Part shown: piece after piece, positions 25,452 to 33,932 of the stretch | How positions within the stretch are numbered: the stretch's first letter is position 1 | Layout: each line of letters begins with the position of its first letter | Notes under the pieces: generated by a model | What the model was told of the DNA's origin: nothing | The model's input: only the letters and a program-made list of their open reading frames with translations | Databases searched by the model: none | Made by a program: the position numbers and the translations under genes | Source of the DNA: an uncultured Methylococcaceae bacterium | GTDB taxonomy: Bacteria; Pseudomonadota; Gammaproteobacteria; Methylococcales; Methylomonadaceae | DNA length: 51,222 nt | Direction: 5' to 3' | Assembly (NCBI GenBank): GCA_903927955.1 | Contig: CAIYOW010000019.1 | Span: forward strand, 1 to 51,222

Positions 25452-26755
25452 GCGAGGCATTGACAGCATACGCAGCAAGCTACCCAGCTTTGGCGGCAGT
25501 ACTGCCAGGGAAAACGTTGGCAGCACTGCAAGCCATAAGGGCGGATGCTTTTGCGCAATTTTCCGCACATGGTTTTCCAGCACCGACTGAAGAAGACTGG
25601 CGTTACACCAATCTATCAGCATTGCAAAAAAAAGCCTTCACGCCCGTATTGTCTGGCATAAATTCGATCGATGCCGAATGGCTTAAACCCTATCAATTGG
25701 CAGATGCTTGGTCATTAGTTTTGGTCGATGGGCATTTTCGCGCTGATTTGTCGGTTTTAGCGGGTTTGCCCGAAACAGTACAAATAATGGGTATGGCGGA
25801 TGCTTTAATTCATCATCCCCAACTTGTTATGGCCTATTTGGGCAAGGCCGTGGCTAATAACGGACACGGCTTTATTGCCTTTAATACCGCTTGGTTCACG
25901 GGTGGCGTGTGGGTTAATATTCCCGCCCAACAGGTGTTAGAAAAACCCATCCAATGCCTGCATATTGCCACCCAAGAAGGTGGCTTGGCAACCACCCGCA
26001 ACCTGCTGGTGCTGGGTGAAAATGCGGATGTACAATGGCTGGAAACATTCATCGGTGCCGATGTTAACTATTTATCTGTTGCGGTCACCGAAGCCTTTAT
26101 TGGGCAAAATGCCCAACTGACCGCTTATAAAATGCAATGTGAATCAGCCAAGGCTTATCATTTTGGTGGCTTGTACATCCAGCAAGCACCAAATGCCCGC
26201 TGCATCCATCATAATTTTGCTTTTGGTGGCTTGCTGGCGCGTTCCGATATCCATAGCGATTTGCAACAAGCGGCACAATGTGAATTGAACGGCTTGTATT
26301 TGGGGATTAAACGCCAACATATCGACAACCATACCCGCATCAACCACAACCAGCCAGATGGCATAAGCCGCGAGACTTATAAAGGCGTATTGGCTGACCG
26401 TGCCAGAGGCGTGTTTCAAGGTCGCGTGGTGGTGGCGGAACAAGCCCAAAAAACTGATTCTAATATGAGCAACCGCAATTTACTGTTATCGGCTGATGCG
26501 GAAGTGGACACCAAGCCGCAATTGGAGATATACGCCGATGATGTCAAATGCGGTCATGGGGTAACAGTAGGCCAGCTTGATGAAAAGTCGGTGTTTTACC
26601 TGCAATCACGCGGAATTGATGAAGTCACCGCCCGCAATATGCTAACCTTTGCCTTCGCCAATGAAATGGCCGATAAAATCACCTTACCTGCCTTAAAAGC
26701 GCTGCTGCTCGGACAGTTATTGCTGCATTTTCCGCAACGTGGCTATGTTGACTAA
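25448..26755 (+). CDS. sufD: Fe-S cluster assembly protein SufD
   Basis: 435 residues. The start ATG 25448 overlaps the sufC stop; an in-frame start at 25421 lies inside sufC. SufD-type segments include the N-terminal PTEEDWRYTNLSAL, FIAFNTAWFTGGVWVNIPAQ, DNHTRINHNQPDGISRETYK and the terminal DDVKCGHGVTVGQLDEKSVF with the conserved CGHG. SufD is the SufB paralogue that completes the scaffold and is needed for iron acquisition. Confidence 0.95.
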   Translation: MSEALTAYAASYPALAAVLPGKTLAALQAIRADAFAQFSAHGFPAPTEEDWRYTNLSALQKKAFTPVLSGINSIDAEWLKPYQLADAWSLVLVDGHFRADLSVLAGLPETVQIMGMADALIHHPQLVMAYLGKAVANNGHGFIAFNTAWFTGGVWVNIPAQQVLEKPIQCLHIATQEGGLATTRNLLVLGENADVQWLETFIGADVNYLSVAVTEAFIGQNAQLTAYKMQCESAKAYHFGGLYIQQAPNARCIHHNFAFGGLLARSDIHSDLQQAAQCELNGLYLGIKRQHIDNHTRINHNQPDGISRETYKGVLADRARGVFQGRVVVAEQAQKTDSNMSNRNLLLSADAEVDTKPQLEIYADDVKCGHGVTVGQLDEKSVFYLQSRGIDEVTARNMLTFAFANEMADKITLPALKALLLGQLLLHFPQRGYVD

Positions 26756-27239
26756 GTTAGAGTTATTCCAAGCCTTTGTTGCTCCTGCTATTTTCATATC
26801 CGCAGCCGGATTGTTTGTGCTGTCGCTCAACGCCCGCTTGCTGGCCATGGTATCGCGGTTACGGGTCTTCCATCGGGAAAAGCATTTGGCAACCTCAGCA
26901 GGTAAAAAACAAGAGGCGGCTGCTTTTCATTCGCAAATTGAATCCATAGAAAATCGCGCAGAAAAAATAAAACAGGCTTTTTTTTTCATGCTGCTGGGTA
27001 CACTGGGCGTTATGCTGACTTGCTTGCTCTTGGGTTTAGGGCTATACGCCCCCGATGCCTTACTATTTGCCGTTATTTTGTTTGTGCTGTCGGTATTGTC
27101 GATGATGATCGGTATGGGCTTTTACATTGCCGAAGTGTTTATTGCCTTAAGCTCGGTCAAAGAAGAAGAGAAATTATACGGCCTGATTGATTCGTTAAAC
27201 ATTGCCGACGAACAGCCCCAGCATCTGCGTCACCACTGA
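26745..27239 (+). CDS. DUF2721 family membrane protein
   Basis: 164 residues from ATG 26745, overlapping the end of sufD by 11 bases. Two to three hydrophobic segments: 10-30 (FVAPAIFISAAGLFVLSLNA), 80-105 (FFMLLGTLGVMLTCLLLGLG) and 108-135 (LFAVILFVLSVLSMMIGMGF), with a charged helix in between (RLRVFHREKH). This is the DUF2721 pattern. No function is known. Its place inside the suf operon, translationally coupled to sufD and 17 bases before sufS, suggests a role with Fe-S assembly or membrane redox balance, but that is inference. Confidence 0.8.
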   Translation: MLTKLELFQAFVAPAIFISAAGLFVLSLNARLLAMVSRLRVFHREKHLATSAGKKQEAAAFHSQIESIENRAEKIKQAFFFMLLGTLGVMLTCLLLGLGLYAPDALLFAVILFVLSVLSMMIGMGFYIAEVFIALSSVKEEEKLYGLIDSLNIADEQPQHLRHH

Positions 27240-27256
27240 ATATTGAAACCATTAAT

Positions 27257-28477
27257 ATGACCTACCCCATTGCCACCATCCGCGCCGATTTTCCCATTTT
27301 GGCAGAAAAAATCCGCAACAAACCGCTGGTTTATCTGGATAACGCTGCCAGTTGCCAAAAACCGAACGCGGTTATTGACGCGATCAGCCATTTTTACCGT
27401 CACGATTACGCCAATATCCACCGTGGCGTACACACCTTAAGTGTACGGGCCACCGACAAATTTGAAGCGGCCCGCGAAAAAGTGCGTGTCTTTATTAACG
27501 CAGCCAGCAGCAAAGAAATTATTTTTGTACGGGGTGCCACCGAAGCCATCAACCTAGTCGCCCAAACCTTCGGCAAAGCCAACATTAAGGCGGGTGAAGA
27601 AATAGTCATCACAGCAATGGAACACCATGCCAATATTGTGCCGTGGCAAATGCTCTGCCAACAAACCGGTGCAGTGCTAAAAATTGCCCCGATGAACACA
27701 CAAGGCGAACTGATTTATGAAGCCTTTGAAGCGTTATTGAATGACAATACCCGTTTGGTTGCCGTGGCTCACATGTCCAATGCCTTGGGTACGATTAACC
27801 CTGTGCAAAAAATCATTGCCGCCGCTCATGCCAAAAACATTCCTGTACTGCTCGACGGTGCGCAAGCCTTGCCACATGCTGCGGTTGATGTACAAGCCTT
27901 AGACTGTGATTTTTATGTATTCTCAGGCCATAAACTGTACGGCCCATCCGGTATTGGCGTGTTATACGGCAAGCAAGCCCTGCTGGAAGCCATGCCCCCT
28001 TACCAAGGCGGCGGCGACATGATCCGCACCGTCACCTTTGCACAAAGCACATACGCTGGTTTGCCGCACAAATTCGAGGCAGGCACCCCCGCCATCGCCG
28101 ACGTAATCGGCTTGGGTGCGGCGATTGATTACCTGAATAGCATAGGAATGGCCACCATTGCCGCCCACGAAGCCAAATTGCTGGCTTATGCCACCGAACA
28201 AGCCCAACATATAAAAAGTTTAAGGATTATTGGCGAAGCCGAGGAAAAAGGCGCGATACTCTCATTTGTGCTAGAGCGCATCCACCCGCACGATATAGGC
28301 ACCATGTTGGACAGCTTGGGGATTGCCATCAGGGCGGGGCACCATTGCGCCATGCCAGTGATGGATTTTTACCAAGTCCCTGCAACTGCACGCGCTTCAT
28401 TTGCCATGTACAATACCAAGGAAGAGGTTGATGTGTTGATGGCGGGGATTAAAGGCTTGATTGAGGCGTTTGGGTGA
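27257..28477 (+). CDS. sufS: Cysteine desulfurase SufS
   Basis: 406 residues. Type II cysteine desulfurase: PLP-binding Lys in FYVFSGHKLYGPSGIGVLYG, the substrate region VYLDNAA-type LVYLDNAASCQKP at the N-terminus, TEAINLVAQTF and EHHANIVPWQ around PLP, and the catalytic Cys in IRAGHHCAMPVMDFY. It takes sulfur from cysteine as an enzyme persulfide and passes it to SufU (29323), which is the partner type encoded here instead of SufE. The stop is 3 bases before the DUF6155 gene. Confidence 0.96.
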   Translation: MTYPIATIRADFPILAEKIRNKPLVYLDNAASCQKPNAVIDAISHFYRHDYANIHRGVHTLSVRATDKFEAAREKVRVFINAASSKEIIFVRGATEAINLVAQTFGKANIKAGEEIVITAMEHHANIVPWQMLCQQTGAVLKIAPMNTQGELIYEAFEALLNDNTRLVAVAHMSNALGTINPVQKIIAAAHAKNIPVLLDGAQALPHAAVDVQALDCDFYVFSGHKLYGPSGIGVLYGKQALLEAMPPYQGGGDMIRTVTFAQSTYAGLPHKFEAGTPAIADVIGLGAAIDYLNSIGMATIAAHEAKLLAYATEQAQHIKSLRIIGEAEEKGAILSFVLERIHPHDIGTMLDSLGIAIRAGHHCAMPVMDFYQVPATARASFAMYNTKEEVDVLMAGIKGLIEAFG

Positions 28478-28480
28478 TAG

Positions 28481-29029
28481 ATGCCAACAAAGTTTTCATT
28501 AACAGTACTGAAGCAGCAACTAAAAATCAAATCAGTGCCGGAATTGGTTGAAGAAATAGCGGCGTTGTGTAAAAAATTCCCGCAAGTTAAGGAATATTAC
28601 CAAGTCACGTTCTCTGGTCAGGATGACGTTGCCGTCCAAAACAAATACAAGGCTATTGTCAAAGCCGAATTTATTCCAGGTTTTAAAGTACAGCACCCCA
28701 AAGCCCGCCTGGCCGTTGCCCGCAAAGCCATTGCTGATTACAAAAAAATAGCCACGTCCAAATACGGGCTTGCTGATATTATGCTGACATTTGTCGAGTC
28801 CGGTGTTATTTTCACCAATGAATACGGTGACATAGAATCAGCTTTTTACAATAGTATGGAAAGCATGTATGAAAGCACCCTGAAATATTTGCTTAAAGAG
28901 CAAGTAGTGGATGATTTTGATGACCGCCTACTGGCAGTGCTTAAGGATACCCGGCACATTGGCTGGGGTTTTTATGATGGCTTGTGCGAGCTTTATGAGC
29001 AGTATGTCGGGCATGAGCCCGAGTTCTAA
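28481..29029 (+). CDS. DUF6155-like protein within the suf operon
   Basis: 182 residues, all-helical by appearance, no signal and no Cys cluster. Features: VPELVEEIAALCKKFPQVKEYYQ at the start, KARLAVARKAIADYKKIATS in the middle and VESGVIFTNEYGDIESAFYN after it. The layout matches the DUF6155 family as I remember it; no biochemical role is known. The start is 3 bases after sufS, so it is surely co-transcribed. A link to Fe-S assembly rests only on position. Confidence 0.6.
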   Translation: MPTKFSLTVLKQQLKIKSVPELVEEIAALCKKFPQVKEYYQVTFSGQDDVAVQNKYKAIVKAEFIPGFKVQHPKARLAVARKAIADYKKIATSKYGLADIMLTFVESGVIFTNEYGDIESAFYNSMESMYESTLKYLLKEQVVDDFDDRLLAVLKDTRHIGWGFYDGLCELYEQYVGHEPEF

Positions 29030-29086
29030 CATACAGACCACTGCATTATGGCGACATTACCGAACAAATTTTGACCCGTGGCTATA

Positions 29087-29308
29087 ATGTTTTACACCAT
29101 TAAAGCCCACATAAACCTAGGAGAACAATTCGGCTTTGCCGCCGAATGTATTAAGTTGCCGATTGTTACGCAAGGAAAAACTTTAGATGAAGTGACGGAC
29201 AATTTATGTGAAGCCATTAGCTTGCATTTGGAAGAGGAAGATTTGGCTGCTTTAGGTTTTCCCCTCGCCAACGACATATCAGTGCGTAACCATTTCAATT
29301 CTGAATAA
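29087..29308 (+). CDS. HicB-like antitoxin-type protein, no HicA partner
   Basis: 73 residues from ATG 29087. The pattern GFAAECIKLPIVTQGKTLDEV followed by TDNLCEAISLHLEEE is the degraded-RNase H fold of HicB antitoxins. A HicB normally sits beside a small HicA mRNA interferase and often has a C-terminal DNA-binding domain; here neither is seen, and the flanks are the DUF6155 gene and sufU. It may be an orphan that has been retained in the operon for another purpose. The ribosome site is poor. Confidence 0.65.
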   Translation: MFYTIKAHINLGEQFGFAAECIKLPIVTQGKTLDEVTDNLCEAISLHLEEEDLAALGFPLANDISVRNHFNSE

Positions 29309-29322
29309 ACAGAGAATAACCC

Positions 29323-29775
29323 ATGTTTGAAGACCTACGCGACCTTTACCAAGAAGTCATATTCGACCACAACCGCAACCCGCGCAATTTTCGGGTCATG
29401 GACAACGCAGACCGTAAGGTGGAAGGCTTTAACCCCCTGTGCGGCGACCGCTTGACGCTTTTTTTAAAAATGGATGGCGACACCATAACGGATGCCAGCT
29501 TTCAAGGTTCGGGCTGCGCCATTTCCACTGCCTCGGTATCGTTAATGACAGAAATCATCAAAGGCAAAACCGAAACAGAAGCCGAAGCCCTGTTCAAAAC
29601 CTTTCATGAAATGACCACCGGCAAAGACCCCGACATCCAACTGGAAGCGGTCGGCAAATTGGCAGTATTAGCAGGTGTGCGGGACTATCCAGCAAGGGTC
29701 AAATGCGCCACACTGGCATGGCATACCCTAGATGCCGCCTTAAAAAACGAAACCCAAGCAGTTTCTACCGAATAA
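29323..29775 (+). CDS. sufU: SufU-type zinc-dependent sulfurtransferase
   Basis: 150 residues. An IscU-like fold with ligands Cys40, Asp42, Cys65 and Cys128 (FNPLCGDRL, GSGCAIS, VKCATLAW) in the SufU arrangement. SufU accepts sulfur from SufS in a zinc-ligand-swapping reaction. The organism has sufU in place of sufE, unusual for a gammaproteobacterium but common in methanotroph SUF operons as far as I know. Last suf gene in the cluster. Confidence 0.92.
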   Translation: MFEDLRDLYQEVIFDHNRNPRNFRVMDNADRKVEGFNPLCGDRLTLFLKMDGDTITDASFQGSGCAISTASVSLMTEIIKGKTETEAEALFKTFHEMTTGKDPDIQLEAVGKLAVLAGVRDYPARVKCATLAWHTLDAALKNETQAVSTE

Positions 29776-29808
29776 GCCAGCCATTTCTAGCTGTAGTGTA
29801 AAATTTGC

Positions 29809-30591
29809 ATGTCATCAGCCTATCCTTATACTGGCAAACTAGCCGTACTCTACCAAGATCACGGCGACTTACCAGCCTTGCAACAACTGGCTGAACAACT
29901 GCATGTGCCGCTCAGGCTTTCTACACAACCCGATTTTGACCAACATGAAGCTTTTTTTTTATGCTGGCGTGACGGTTGCCTAAAACTGCTGGACAAAGAA
30001 TTACTCAAAAAAGGCGGTATGGCTGTGGACATCGAACCCCGCCAAGGTGAACAACGTTCTTGGCCCGCCCCTAAAGATGGCGCACTGGCGAAAGCCTTAG
30101 GACGTAAAACCCAAACCGTCATCGATGCCACCACTGGTTGGGGGCAGGACAGCCTGCATATTTTCCGCATGGGCTATGCCTTGCGCTGCATCGAACGCTC
30201 GCCCATCATGGCGGTCTTGCTGGCCGATGGCTTCCGGCGTTTGGCACAGGCAGACTGGATGCAACGCTTACAATTGCAGCCCCCTAGTTTGCTGGTAGGC
30301 AATGCTATAGAGCTATTGGCAAGCTTGCCCGAACCGCCCGACTGCATCTACCTTGACCCCATGTTTCCGCCTAAACGCAAAAAATCCGCTTTGGCGAAAA
30401 AACCCATGATGGTGTTGCGCGACTTACTGGGTGATGACGAAGACAAAGACCATTTGTTTGCGGCAGCCATGCAAGCCACCGGCAAGCGGGTGGTGGTCAA
30501 GTGTCCAGACTATGCGGAGTCGCTAGGCAACAAAGCTAATGAAGTTTTCTATGGCAAACTATTACGGTATGATGTTTTCTTGAAGAACTGA
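29809..30591 (+). CDS. rsmJ: 16S rRNA (guanine-1516-N2) methyltransferase RsmJ
   Basis: 260 residues with the RsmJ pattern: PLAKALGRK-type segment GALAKALGRKTQTVIDATTG, SAM-binding WGQDSLHIFRMGYALRCIER, and the catalytic YLDPMFPPKRKKSALAKKPM. It methylates N2 of G1516 in 16S rRNA. It follows sufU by 33 bases and may be read with the suf operon, though its function is unrelated. Confidence 0.93.
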   Translation: MSSAYPYTGKLAVLYQDHGDLPALQQLAEQLHVPLRLSTQPDFDQHEAFFLCWRDGCLKLLDKELLKKGGMAVDIEPRQGEQRSWPAPKDGALAKALGRKTQTVIDATTGWGQDSLHIFRMGYALRCIERSPIMAVLLADGFRRLAQADWMQRLQLQPPSLLVGNAIELLASLPEPPDCIYLDPMFPPKRKKSALAKKPMMVLRDLLGDDEDKDHLFAAAMQATGKRVVVKCPDYAESLGNKANEVFYGKLLRYDVFLKN

Positions 30592-30701
30592 TAATAAGCA
30601 TGGAATAACGCAAGCAGAAATAGACATCTACACATGCCCGACTGGTTTCATGCCATATGGGTTTTTACCGCATTAATCTTAAATTAAACAAAAGGATCGT
30701 T

Positions 30702-31022
30702 ATGTCAGAGTGGCAAGATGTAATCGCCGAGTATGCCTTGGCGAACGGTGAACACGTTGTGGTTGATCTAGACGGGACCCAAGTCGCCGTATTTAAAATT
30801 GATGGTCTATGTTATGCCATTGAAGACTCCTGCAGCCACGACGGCGGGGAAATCGCGAGCGGATTCCTCAACGGCAACGAAATTGCTTGTCCACGGCACG
30901 GCGCAAAATTTTGCATCAAAACCGGAGCGGTCAAATCGCCACCCGCTTACGAAGACATTGCAAGCTTTCCGGTACGGATTGAAAACGGAATTATCCAAGT
31001 TTTCGATGATCGCTGGGATTAA
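30702..31022 (+). CDS. Rieske-type [2Fe-2S] ferredoxin
   Basis: 106 residues from ATG 30702, after AAGGATCG as ribosome site; an in-frame start at 30657 has no such site. The Rieske ligands are Cys44, His46 (SCSHDGGE) and Cys63, His66 (CPRHGAKF). The single-domain form resembles ferredoxin subunits of aromatic dioxygenases and the Rieske protein often found beside SUF genes. It would carry single electrons in the cytoplasm; the partner is not known. No dioxygenase oxygenase subunit is present in this window. Confidence 0.9.
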   Translation: MSEWQDVIAEYALANGEHVVVDLDGTQVAVFKIDGLCYAIEDSCSHDGGEIASGFLNGNEIACPRHGAKFCIKTGAVKSPPAYEDIASFPVRIENGIIQVFDDRWD

Positions 31023-31150
31023 TATTTAAAAACAATTGCTTATGTTGATAATAGTAGCCGCTAAAAACCAAGGGCTTAGTCACGCTAATTCAAGGCTGGC
31101 TTAATCTTAATCAATCCTATATAATGGCTAGCTTAACGCAAAATAGCGTC

Positions 31151-31237
31151 GCCTCGGTGGCGAAATTGGTAGACGCAAGGGACTTAAAATCCCTCGGTGG
31201 TAACACCGTGCCGGTTCGACTCCGGCCCGAGGCACCA
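31151..31237 (+). tRNA. tRNA-Leu (anticodon UAA)
   Basis: 87 bases including an encoded CCA end. The acceptor arms GCCTCGG (31151-31157) and CCGAGGC (31227-31233) pair fully; the anticodon stem AGGGA/TCCCT encloses the loop CTTAAAA with anticodon TAA (31185-31187). A long variable arm (TCGGTGGTAACACCG) marks a class II tRNA, and GGTTCGACTCC is the T arm. The 3' side is followed by relics of mobile DNA. Confidence 0.97.
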
Positions 31238-31247
31238 AATAAATCAG

Positions 31248-31278
31248 GCACTTAGGATTTTATCCAAGTGCTTTTTTT
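31248..31278 (+). terminator. Intrinsic terminator after tRNA-Leu
   Basis: GCACTT (31248-31253) and GGAT (31255-31258) pair with ATCC and AAGTGC (31262-31271) around a TTT loop with one bulged A, followed by seven T (31272-31278). Confidence 0.75.
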
Positions 31279-31398
31279 ATGCCCGCTGGTTTCCACGTGC
31301 CACTCATAAATAATAATCAGCCACAAAAAAAACCGCAACCATTGCCGCCCAACACTTGGTATTGGCAAAATAGCAGTATTGACCTTACAACAGTCCGG

Positions 31399-31602
31399 TC
31401 AAACCTTCCCGCCCACGCCTTTAAACTTCTCAACAAAAGCGGCAATTTTTTGGAAAGCCGTTTGTTTTTTGCTTAAGTATTGCGGGCTCATTTTGGGCAG
31501 GATGGCGTTTAGCTCAATGCCATTTTCGCTGGCATATTCCCGTTTTAACGACGTAGTGATATAACGCTTGGTCGCGTCTGTATTCAGTTTTTCATCACTA
31601 AT
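31399..31602 (-). pseudogene. C-terminal tail of a type I restriction endonuclease HsdR
   Basis: Reading leftward from 31602, 67 codons run to a TGA at 31399-31401. The peptide has [20 protein letters not shown], then [20 protein letters not shown] and ends [11 protein letters not shown]. This matches my memory of the very C-terminus of EcoR124-type HsdR proteins. There is no start codon of its own beyond an in-frame stop at 31603-31605. The rest of the gene, which would lie to the right, is replaced by a decayed transposase. It is a fossil of a lost R-M locus beside the tRNA-Leu. Confidence 0.7.
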
Positions 31603-31660
31603 TTAGGATTTTCGCTACCCAAAAAAAGTAGTGTATGTTATGCAGTGCATGTTATGGGGC

Positions 31661-32260
31661 ATGATAACAAAGCAAAAATATATAGAATACCTGGTCAGCC
31701 ATTTATGCCCCAGAGGGTACGCCGATCAATCACACCAGCCCGAACATTTGGAAGATATCAGCCATGACGTGGTGGGCGACCACCTGAAACGTGACCGGAT
31801 CACGGCTCGGCAAGTTTGGGGGTTGATGGATGGATTGATCAAAAACACCGGGGTATCCTTCCTGATCATCGATGACAGCGTCCAGAACAAGCAATATTCA
31901 AAGCTGATCGGGCTGGTCAAGAGGCAATACAGCGGCGGGCGGCCGACTTGGTGCGAGGAATTGGCGTACCCTCTGGGGCACAAATGGTCAACCGGGTGCA
32001 CAGCGACGGCAAGGGACACTATCCCGTTGACCACCGGATTTATGACAACACCGCCGATGGCAAGACCAAAAATGACCACTTCCGTGACATGTTGGTCAAT
32101 GCCGCAAGGCACGGTCGCAGCGCAACCATCTGGCCTGCTGCTATGCCTGGATTTCCTTGAAAGTGACAGCCAACACCATAAAGTCAACCCTCTACCAGAT
32201 AAAGAAAAATCTGTTTGACAACCATCTAAAAGCTGAATTGCATGACCCTAGGATTACAGC
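31661..32260 (+). pseudogene. Decayed DDE transposase gene (IS701-like), frameshifted and internally deleted
   Basis: The first frame starts MITKQKYIEYLVSH at 31661 and reads HLEDISHDVVGDHLKRDRIT and FLIIDDSVQNKQYSKLIGLV, with the first catalytic-type Asp pair. Near 31945 the homology moves to another frame (VHSDGKGHYPVDHRIYDN, DGKTKNDHFRDMLVNAA). After about 32100 it jumps, with sequence missing, to the C-terminal part, CYAWISLKVTANTIKSTLYQ, in a third frame that runs on to 32294 inside the next gene. At least two frame changes and a deletion make it inactive. The family name is tentative. No intact terminal repeats were recognised. Confidence 0.75.
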
Positions 32261-33109
32261 TTATTCTGACATAGCGAAAGTCCTAACCGTATAAGTTTCG
32301 CTATAAGTGCCACCCTCCGCACAGGCATCACGCGCTATCGGGCTGTCGCAGGAAACATCGGTGACTTGTGCTTTTAACACGCCCTTAGCTTCGGGTACAA
32401 AATAAAAGCGGAAATTAGGGTCAGCGCTGATGGCAATATCGGTTTTGGCCGTCATGATCGGTTTATTGTTAAACGTCACCTGTATTTTTTTGATGAAGTG
32501 GGATTTTTTAACAAAACGCGTCATTTGGTCCATTTGCATCCCGGTCAGGTTGGGGTGGCTAATCAGCAACTGCACCATGCTGGGTTCGGCAGCTTTAAGC
32601 CCATCATCGACACGAAACTTCATTTTGCCCAAACGTGCCATAGCCGCATCCAAATCCGCACCCACCGGCGCTGAACAACCGCCGCTGGCCTTAACAAACT
32701 TTTTCGCCATGACCAATTGCCCGTTATTAAGCTCGGCAATGGCACGGATATAGCTGTAGGTATTAACACGCACCCGCATGGCCAAATCGGCCTTGCCGCT
32801 GTCGGGGGTCAGGTCAAACTCACCGACAAACGGGAACGGGTTTTTATCAACCAGCACGAGAATTTTTTTGATGTAGCGGTCTTTGCTTTGGGGAATTTTG
32901 CTGACAATTTTCAGCGGCACCAAGGCGGGGTCTTCGGCTCGGTAGGGGGCATCCAGCTCGATAATGTCGCTGGATTCTTGGATGGTTTTTCCAGCAAAAT
33001 ACTGGTTTTTTAAAACACCATTCCATTCGCTTTCATCTTCGGCCGCCAAGGCGATAGAAGAAGCCAGCAGCAAGCCTAACAACAAAGCCACTTTTTTTAA
33101 TTTATTCAT
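32261..33109 (-). CDS. Quinoprotein dehydrogenase-associated SoxYZ-like carrier
   Basis: 282 residues with a Sec signal (KVALLLGLLLASSIALAAED). The first part is SoxY-like, ending in the carrier motif ASGGCSAP with Cys145; the second part (from about 170) is SoxZ-like, DGLKAAEPSMVQLLISHPN and NKPIMTAKTDIAISADPNFR. This fused form is the one linked to PQQ methanol dehydrogenases (TIGR04557 type). In sulfur oxidisers the Cys carries the substrate; here the cargo is unknown and is probably not thiosulfate. No xoxF or mxaF is nearby. A lipoprotein gene lies 48 bases upstream on the same strand. The 3' end overlaps the transposase remnant. Confidence 0.85.
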   Translation of the reverse strand: MNKLKKVALLLGLLLASSIALAAEDESEWNGVLKNQYFAGKTIQESSDIIELDAPYRAEDPALVPLKIVSKIPQSKDRYIKKILVLVDKNPFPFVGEFDLTPDSGKADLAMRVRVNTYSYIRAIAELNNGQLVMAKKFVKASGGCSAPVGADLDAAMARLGKMKFRVDDGLKAAEPSMVQLLISHPNLTGMQMDQMTRFVKKSHFIKKIQVTFNNKPIMTAKTDIAISADPNFRFYFVPEAKGVLKAQVTDVSCDSPIARDACAEGGTYSETYTVRTFAMSE

Positions 33110-33157
33110 GGTGTGTTCCCGTCATAATTTTTTCTTATCAGGCAATTACAGTCGTTG

Positions 33158-33706
33158 CTAATGCCAGCCGCCATACTGCTGGGTAGTGTCACCACGAAAA
33201 CCCGCGCTGGTTTTGTTGTGGTCTGGCACATGCACCGAATCTTCCGCTGCCCGCATCATATTAACGTAGGTATAGCCGCCCAAGGCCATAGCCCGTTTGG
33301 CAATGGCGGTAGTCAAAGGATTAATGTCATACTGGGTAATATCATTGTCCACCACCGCCACACTGAGTTTTTCAGCCCCCTCGTCAATATCGGCATAAAA
33401 GGTCAGCACGATTGGTAATATTGTGCCTGCCGGTATTTCCAGCTCGTAATGGGCGGTGTTTTTTAGGTTGGCGACCGCCACTAAACGGTTGTCGCTGTCG
33501 GTGGCCTTAATGGCCCCTGCCTTCAAACGCCGTTTATTATTGCTGACAAACCCTTCCAGTACAGTGGTATGGTCAAATTTTCCTAATGGCTCTACTTTAT
33601 GGATTTCTGTACTGTTGTGGCTTTCGCAGCCAGACAACACAAAAGCCAGCAACAACAATAGTTTCGGTGTTTTTATATGTGTTTTTTTCGCCGTTAATGC
33701 TTTCAT
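33158..33706 (-). CDS. Hypothetical lipoprotein
   Basis: 182 residues: charged N-terminus, hydrophobic core LLLLLAFVLS and lipobox LSG-C (Cys27). The mature part has a beta-rich middle (GKFDHTTVLEGFVSN, HYELEIPAGTILPIVLTFYA) that may be a carboxypeptidase-regulatory-like or Ig-type fold, then a Gly/His-rich tail. I do not recognise it. It is immediately upstream of the SoxYZ-like carrier, both minus and separated by 48 bases, so it probably works with it in the periplasm. Confidence 0.65.
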   Translation of the reverse strand: MKALTAKKTHIKTPKLLLLLAFVLSGCESHNSTEIHKVEPLGKFDHTTVLEGFVSNNKRRLKAGAIKATDSDNRLVAVANLKNTAHYELEIPAGTILPIVLTFYADIDEGAEKLSVAVVDNDITQYDINPLTTAIAKRAMALGGYTYVNMMRAAEDSVHVPDHNKTSAGFRGDTTQQYGGWH

Positions 33707-33932
33707 AATACCCCCTTAGTTTTTATTTTTATAAATCCAGTGCATTACAAGCCCAGACTATAAATCTCCCCTTGGGGTTTTCGCAAGACTTATTAGCATT
33801 GGCGGTGTCATTAAGCTGATTTTGCTCGGTAAAGCTGAGCAGATAAAGGGCTGTCAGGCGGCTTGTCTTGGCAAAGGCAATTGAAAATGCCCGGCGATAA
33901 TGCCGCTAACGGTCAGGTCGCCACACCCCCCA

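Noticed and set aside
31631-32218. 195-codon intact open frame near the tRNA
   Set aside because: Only the first ~100 codons are transposase; the rest is the wrong frame of the same decayed gene, so it is a pseudogene, not a novel protein.
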